Source: an uncultured Bacteroidales bacterium | GTDB lineage: Bacteria; Bacteroidota; Bacteroidia; Bacteroidales; Paludibacteraceae | DNA: 8,580 nucleotides | Direction: 5' to 3' | Assembly: GCA_903873355.1 (NCBI GenBank) | Contig: CAIQOG010000262.1 | Location: forward strand, 1 to 8,580 | In this document: positions 5,723-8,580 of the stretch, in pieces | Layout: the number at the start of each line of letters is the position of its first letter | Position numbering within the stretch: position 1 is the stretch's first letter | Notes under the pieces: generated by a model | Databases searched by the model: none | Seen by the model: only the letters and a program-made list of their open reading frames with translations | Told to the model about the DNA's origin: nothing | Made by a program: the position numbers and the translations under genes

Positions 5723-8527
5723 ATGTCAAAACAGGGAAATATCATTATAAAAGGTGCGCGGGTTCATAACCTGAAGAATATAGATGTTGAAATTCCGAGG
5801 AATAATCTGGTGGTTATCACCGGACTTTCCGGTTCGGGAAAATCATCGCTGGCATTTGACACGCTTTATGCCGAAGGTCAACGCCGTTATGTGGAAAGTC
5901 TTTCGTCGTATGCCCGTCAGTTTTTGGGGCGTATGAGCAAACCCGAAGTGGATTACATCAAAGGAATTCCACCGGCAATTGCCATCGAACAAAAGGTAAA
6001 TACCCGCAATCCGCGCTCTACTGTCGGCACTTCCACCGAAATATATGAATATATAAAACTACTTTACGCCCGCATCGGCAAGACTTACTCTCCTGTTTCG
6101 GGCGAACTGGTAAAGAAACACGAATCGGAAGATGTTATTGATGCAGCTATGGAATTTGCTGACGGAACAAAGCTCATGGTTCTCACTCCGGTAAATTCCA
6201 CTGCCGACCGCACACTATCTGAGCAACTCCAAAGTCTTCAGTTGCAGGGTTTCAGCCGTATTGATGTGAACGATGAAACTTTGCAGATATCCGATTTTAT
6301 AAAAACGAATCAAGAAAACCCGAAAAATTCGGATGTTTATCTGATTATCGACCGACTGGCTATTTCGCACAATCAGGAAACCATCAGCCGACTCACCGAT
6401 TCGGTTGAAACTGCATTTTTTGAAGGAAACGGAATCTGCGTGTTGAAGGTTTTCGTCACCGATACACCTGAAATTCTTTCCTTTTCCAAACATTTCGAAG
6501 CCGATGGAATGCAATTCGAAACGCCTACCGTTCATACGTTCAGCTTCAACAGTCCGATTGGCGCTTGTCCGGTTTGCGAGGGTTTCGGGCGTGTTATAGG
6601 CATCGATGAAGACCTCGTGGTGCCAAACAAAACACTTTCCATTTACGAAGATGCTGTGGTGTGCTGGAAAGGTGAGGTGATGAGTGAGTGGAAAAATCAA
6701 CTGATTCATACTGCAACAAAATTTAATTTCCCGATTCACAAACCTTACTACGAGCTTACCGACGAACAGCGACAGTTAATCTGGACTGGAAATCAGTATT
6801 TCGAAGGGCTGAATGCTTTCTTTAAAATGCTGGAAGGGAATCAGTATAAAATTCAGTACCGTGTAATGCTGGCTCGTTATCGAGGTAAAACCATCTGTCC
6901 GTCGTGCAACGGAAGCCGCCTGAAAAAAGAAGCTTCATACATCAAAGTGGGCGGTAAATCCATTTCGGAGCTTGTGCTGATGTCCGTTCGAATGCTGAAT
7001 GATTTCTTTGAAAACATTCAGCTCGATGAGCAGGATGCGGCTATTGCCAAACGACTTTTGATTGAAATAAACAACCGCATACACTTTTTACTGGATGTGG
7101 GACTTGGATACCTCACGCTAAATCGCTTGTCGAATTCGCTTTCGGGTGGTGAAAGTCAGCGCATTAATCTGGCTACCTCGCTCGGAAGCAGTTTAGTAGG
7201 TTCGTTGTATATTCTGGATGAGCCGAGCATCGGGCTTCACTCGCGCGATACGCATTTGCTGATAAAAGTGCTGAAACAGCTGCGCGACCTTGGCAATACG
7301 GTGGTGGTGGTGGAACACGACGAAGAAATTATGCGGGCTGCCGATTATATTATCGACATTGGTCCTTTTGCAGGTCGTAAAGGTGGTGAGGTGGTTTTTC
7401 AGGGCGAAACTGAAGCGATAAGCAAAGCCACTGCCGAAACCATCGAGAAATCATTTACGCTTAAATACCTCCTAAAAAAAGAATTTATCGACGTTCCAAT
7501 GCATCGCCGCAAATGGAATAACTACATCGAAGTGCTGGGCGCAAGGGAAAACAACCTGAAAGGTATCAACGTGAAATTTCCGCTGAACGTGATGACGGTT
7601 GTTACCGGTGTGAGCGGTTCGGGAAAATCGTCGCTTGTGCGCAACGTGTTTTATGCAGCGCTGAAAAAGCATTACGGTGGCGTGGCCGACCGAACCGGGC
7701 AATTCGGAATGCTGAAAGGCAGTATGCATCTGGCTAAAGACATTGAATTTGTGGATCAGAACCCGATTGGACGTTCGTCGCGCTCCAATCCGGTTACTTA
7801 CATCAAAGCCTACGACGAAATCCGCAAACTTTTTGCCGACCAGCAGCTGTCGAAGCAAATGAACTACTCGGCTTCGCACTTTTCGTTCAATACCGAAGGT
7901 GGACGGTGCGAGGAATGTCAGGGTGAAGGAACGGTAACGGTGGAAATGCAGTTTATGGCCGACCTCGTGCTGGAATGTGAACATTGCCACGGAAAACGCT
8001 TTAAACAGGATATTCTGGATGTTCATTACCGGGATATGAATATTTTTGATGTACTTGAAATGACCGTAAATCAGGCTATCGAATTTTTCTCAGCGCATAC
8101 CGGAAACACCGAAAAGAAAATTGTAAAACGCCTGAAACCCCTACAGGATGTGGGTGTGGGCTATGTGAAACTCGGGCAGTCGAGCAGCACCCTTTCGGGA
8201 GGTGAAAGTCAGCGCGTGAAGTTAGCTTCGTTCCTGGCCAATGAAAAACCCGAACCAACTATTTTTGTGTTCGACGAACCGACCACCGGACTTCACTTCC
8301 ACGACATAAAAACACTACTGAAAGCCTTTGACGCACTGATTACCAAAGGTCACACGGTTATTATTATCGAACACAATGTTGAGATTATCAAATGCGCCGA
8401 CCATATTATCGACATTGGTCCCGAAGGTGGTGATAAAGGCGGAAACGTGGTGTTCGAAGGAACACCCGAAGAAATCAGATTCTGCGAGAATTCATATACC
8501 GGAAAGTTTTTGAAAGAGAAGATTTGA
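5723..8527 (+). CDS. uvrA: UvrA, excinuclease ABC subunit A
   Basis: UvrA is the damage-sensing ATPase of nucleotide excision repair; a dimer loads UvrB on damaged DNA in the cytoplasm. The 934-residue protein is complete. The first ATPase half has Walker [10 protein letters not shown] (34-42), signature LSGGESQR (473-480), Walker B LYILDEPS (495-502) and H532. The second has Walker [10 protein letters not shown] (629-637), signature LSGGESQR (824-831), Walker B IFVFDEPT (847-854) and H884. The UvrB-binding and DNA-binding insertions lie between the first Walker A and signature. The second-half zinc module is intact (C729, C732, C752, C755), as is the CPSC pair at 392-395. The first zinc module keeps only C282 and C285: the preceding cysteine pair found in Escherichia coli UvrA is absent. 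From memory this is common in Bacteroidota UvrA. The ATG at 5723 fits the family N-terminus; no Shine-Dalgarno site is seen. No uvrB or other repair gene is adjacent. Confidence 0.95.
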   Translation: MSKQGNIIIKGARVHNLKNIDVEIPRNNLVVITGLSGSGKSSLAFDTLYAEGQRRYVESLSSYARQFLGRMSKPEVDYIKGIPPAIAIEQKVNTRNPRSTVGTSTEIYEYIKLLYARIGKTYSPVSGELVKKHESEDVIDAAMEFADGTKLMVLTPVNSTADRTLSEQLQSLQLQGFSRIDVNDETLQISDFIKTNQENPKNSDVYLIIDRLAISHNQETISRLTDSVETAFFEGNGICVLKVFVTDTPEILSFSKHFEADGMQFETPTVHTFSFNSPIGACPVCEGFGRVIGIDEDLVVPNKTLSIYEDAVVCWKGEVMSEWKNQLIHTATKFNFPIHKPYYELTDEQRQLIWTGNQYFEGLNAFFKMLEGNQYKIQYRVMLARYRGKTICPSCNGSRLKKEASYIKVGGKSISELVLMSVRMLNDFFENIQLDEQDAAIAKRLLIEINNRIHFLLDVGLGYLTLNRLSNSLSGGESQRINLATSLGSSLVGSLYILDEPSIGLHSRDTHLLIKVLKQLRDLGNTVVVVEHDEEIMRAADYIIDIGPFAGRKGGEVVFQGETEAISKATAETIEKSFTLKYLLKKEFIDVPMHRRKWNNYIEVLGARENNLKGINVKFPLNVMTVVTGVSGSGKSSLVRNVFYAALKKHYGGVADRTGQFGMLKGSMHLAKDIEFVDQNPIGRSSRSNPVTYIKAYDEIRKLFADQQLSKQMNYSASHFSFNTEGGRCEECQGEGTVTVEMQFMADLVLECEHCHGKRFKQDILDVHYRDMNIFDVLEMTVNQAIEFFSAHTGNTEKKIVKRLKPLQDVGVGYVKLGQSSSTLSGGESQRVKLASFLANEKPEPTIFVFDEPTTGLHFHDIKTLLKAFDALITKGHTVIIIEHNVEIIKCADHIIDIGPEGGDKGGNVVFEGTPEEIRFCENSYTGKFLKEKI

Positions 8528-8545
8528 GGAAATATTAACAAACTA

Positions 8546-8576
8546 TTCGGAGTGCGACTCAAAGTCGCGCTCCGAA
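8546..8576. repeat. Long perfect-type palindrome after uvrA (terminator or REP-like)
   Basis: TTCGGAGTGCGACT (8546-8559) and AGTCGCGCTCCGAA (8563-8576) form a 14-bp stem, with one T-G pair, around the 3-base loop CAA. It lies 18 bases after the uvrA stop and is much more GC-rich than its surroundings. It could end the uvrA transcript, but the window stops four bases after the stem, so no T-tract can be confirmed. The GGAGCGCGACT-type sequence resembles short palindromes that I recall as recurring between genes in Bacteroidota genomes, so a dispersed REP-like repeat is equally possible. Confidence 0.75.
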
Positions 8577-8580
8577 TTAA

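Noticed and set aside
5700..5750. A 16-codon upstream frame overlapping the uvrA start, considered as a leader peptide
   Set aside because: It has no ribosome site and no codon pattern of an attenuator, and its sequence derives from the ATGAACT-type repeats. It is mentioned only as part of the leader finding.
7472..8026. A 184-codon open frame on the minus strand inside uvrA, and another of 174 codons at 6215-6739
   Set aside because: Both lie fully antisense to a complete, well-conserved uvrA. Their translations show no domain or signal that I recognise, and they are explained by codon bias of the real gene.
5723..8527. Possibility that the UvrA is a UvrA2/drug-export or antibiotic-resistance-type paralogue
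   Set aside because: It keeps the full insertion region between the first Walker A and signature motif and is of normal UvrA length. UvrA2-type proteins usually have large deletions there. The missing cysteine pair alone is not enough.

Overview
The window looks like an ordinary chromosomal segment from a member of the Bacteroidota, probably the Bacteroidales/Marinilabiliales side. Four things point there: promoter-like sites of the TAnnTTTG (-7) type with a TTG-type -33; AT-rich leaders mostly without Shine-Dalgarno sites; an outer-membrane protein with a carboxypeptidase-regulatory-like domain, a plug and a 'family 3' beta-barrel; and an argR-acetyltransferase-argG arrangement that I know from that phylum. 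The genus cannot be told from the sequence alone.

Layout. Bases 2-283 (+) are the C-terminal end of a SpoU/TrmH-type RNA 2'-O-methyltransferase, closed by a hairpin terminator (298-348) that it shares with a convergent gene. Bases 347-2800 (-) encode an 817-residue outer-membrane beta-barrel receptor-like protein, standing alone with no SusD-like partner in view. A strong minus-strand terminator (2847-2879) separates it from an arginine operon on the same strand: argR (4908-5378), a GNAT acyltransferase with a four-cysteine tail (4208-4867) and argG (2943-4142). A 344-base divergent control region (5379-5722) holds a well-formed argR promoter with candidate ARG boxes, a 10-bp inverted repeat, a clear -7 box for the rightward gene, and a repeat/hairpin element placed between that promoter and its gene. 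Bases 5723-8527 (+) encode a full-length UvrA, followed by a 14-bp-stem palindrome at the window edge.

How the genes fit together. ArgR should sense arginine and repress its own operon. The GNAT protein is the best candidate for the first, N-acylating step of the pathway, and ArgG makes argininosuccinate from citrulline and aspartate. The remaining arg genes are not here, and the terminator after argG shows that this cluster stops at three genes. UvrA (nucleotide excision repair), the methyltransferase and the outer-membrane protein are unrelated neighbours.

I found no mobile element genes, CRISPR array, tRNA or rRNA, and no clearly new multi-gene system. The points most worth a second look are the GNAT protein (function, cysteine tail and non-ATG start), the repeat element in the uvrA leader, the palindrome after uvrA, and the missing cysteine pair in the first zinc module of UvrA.
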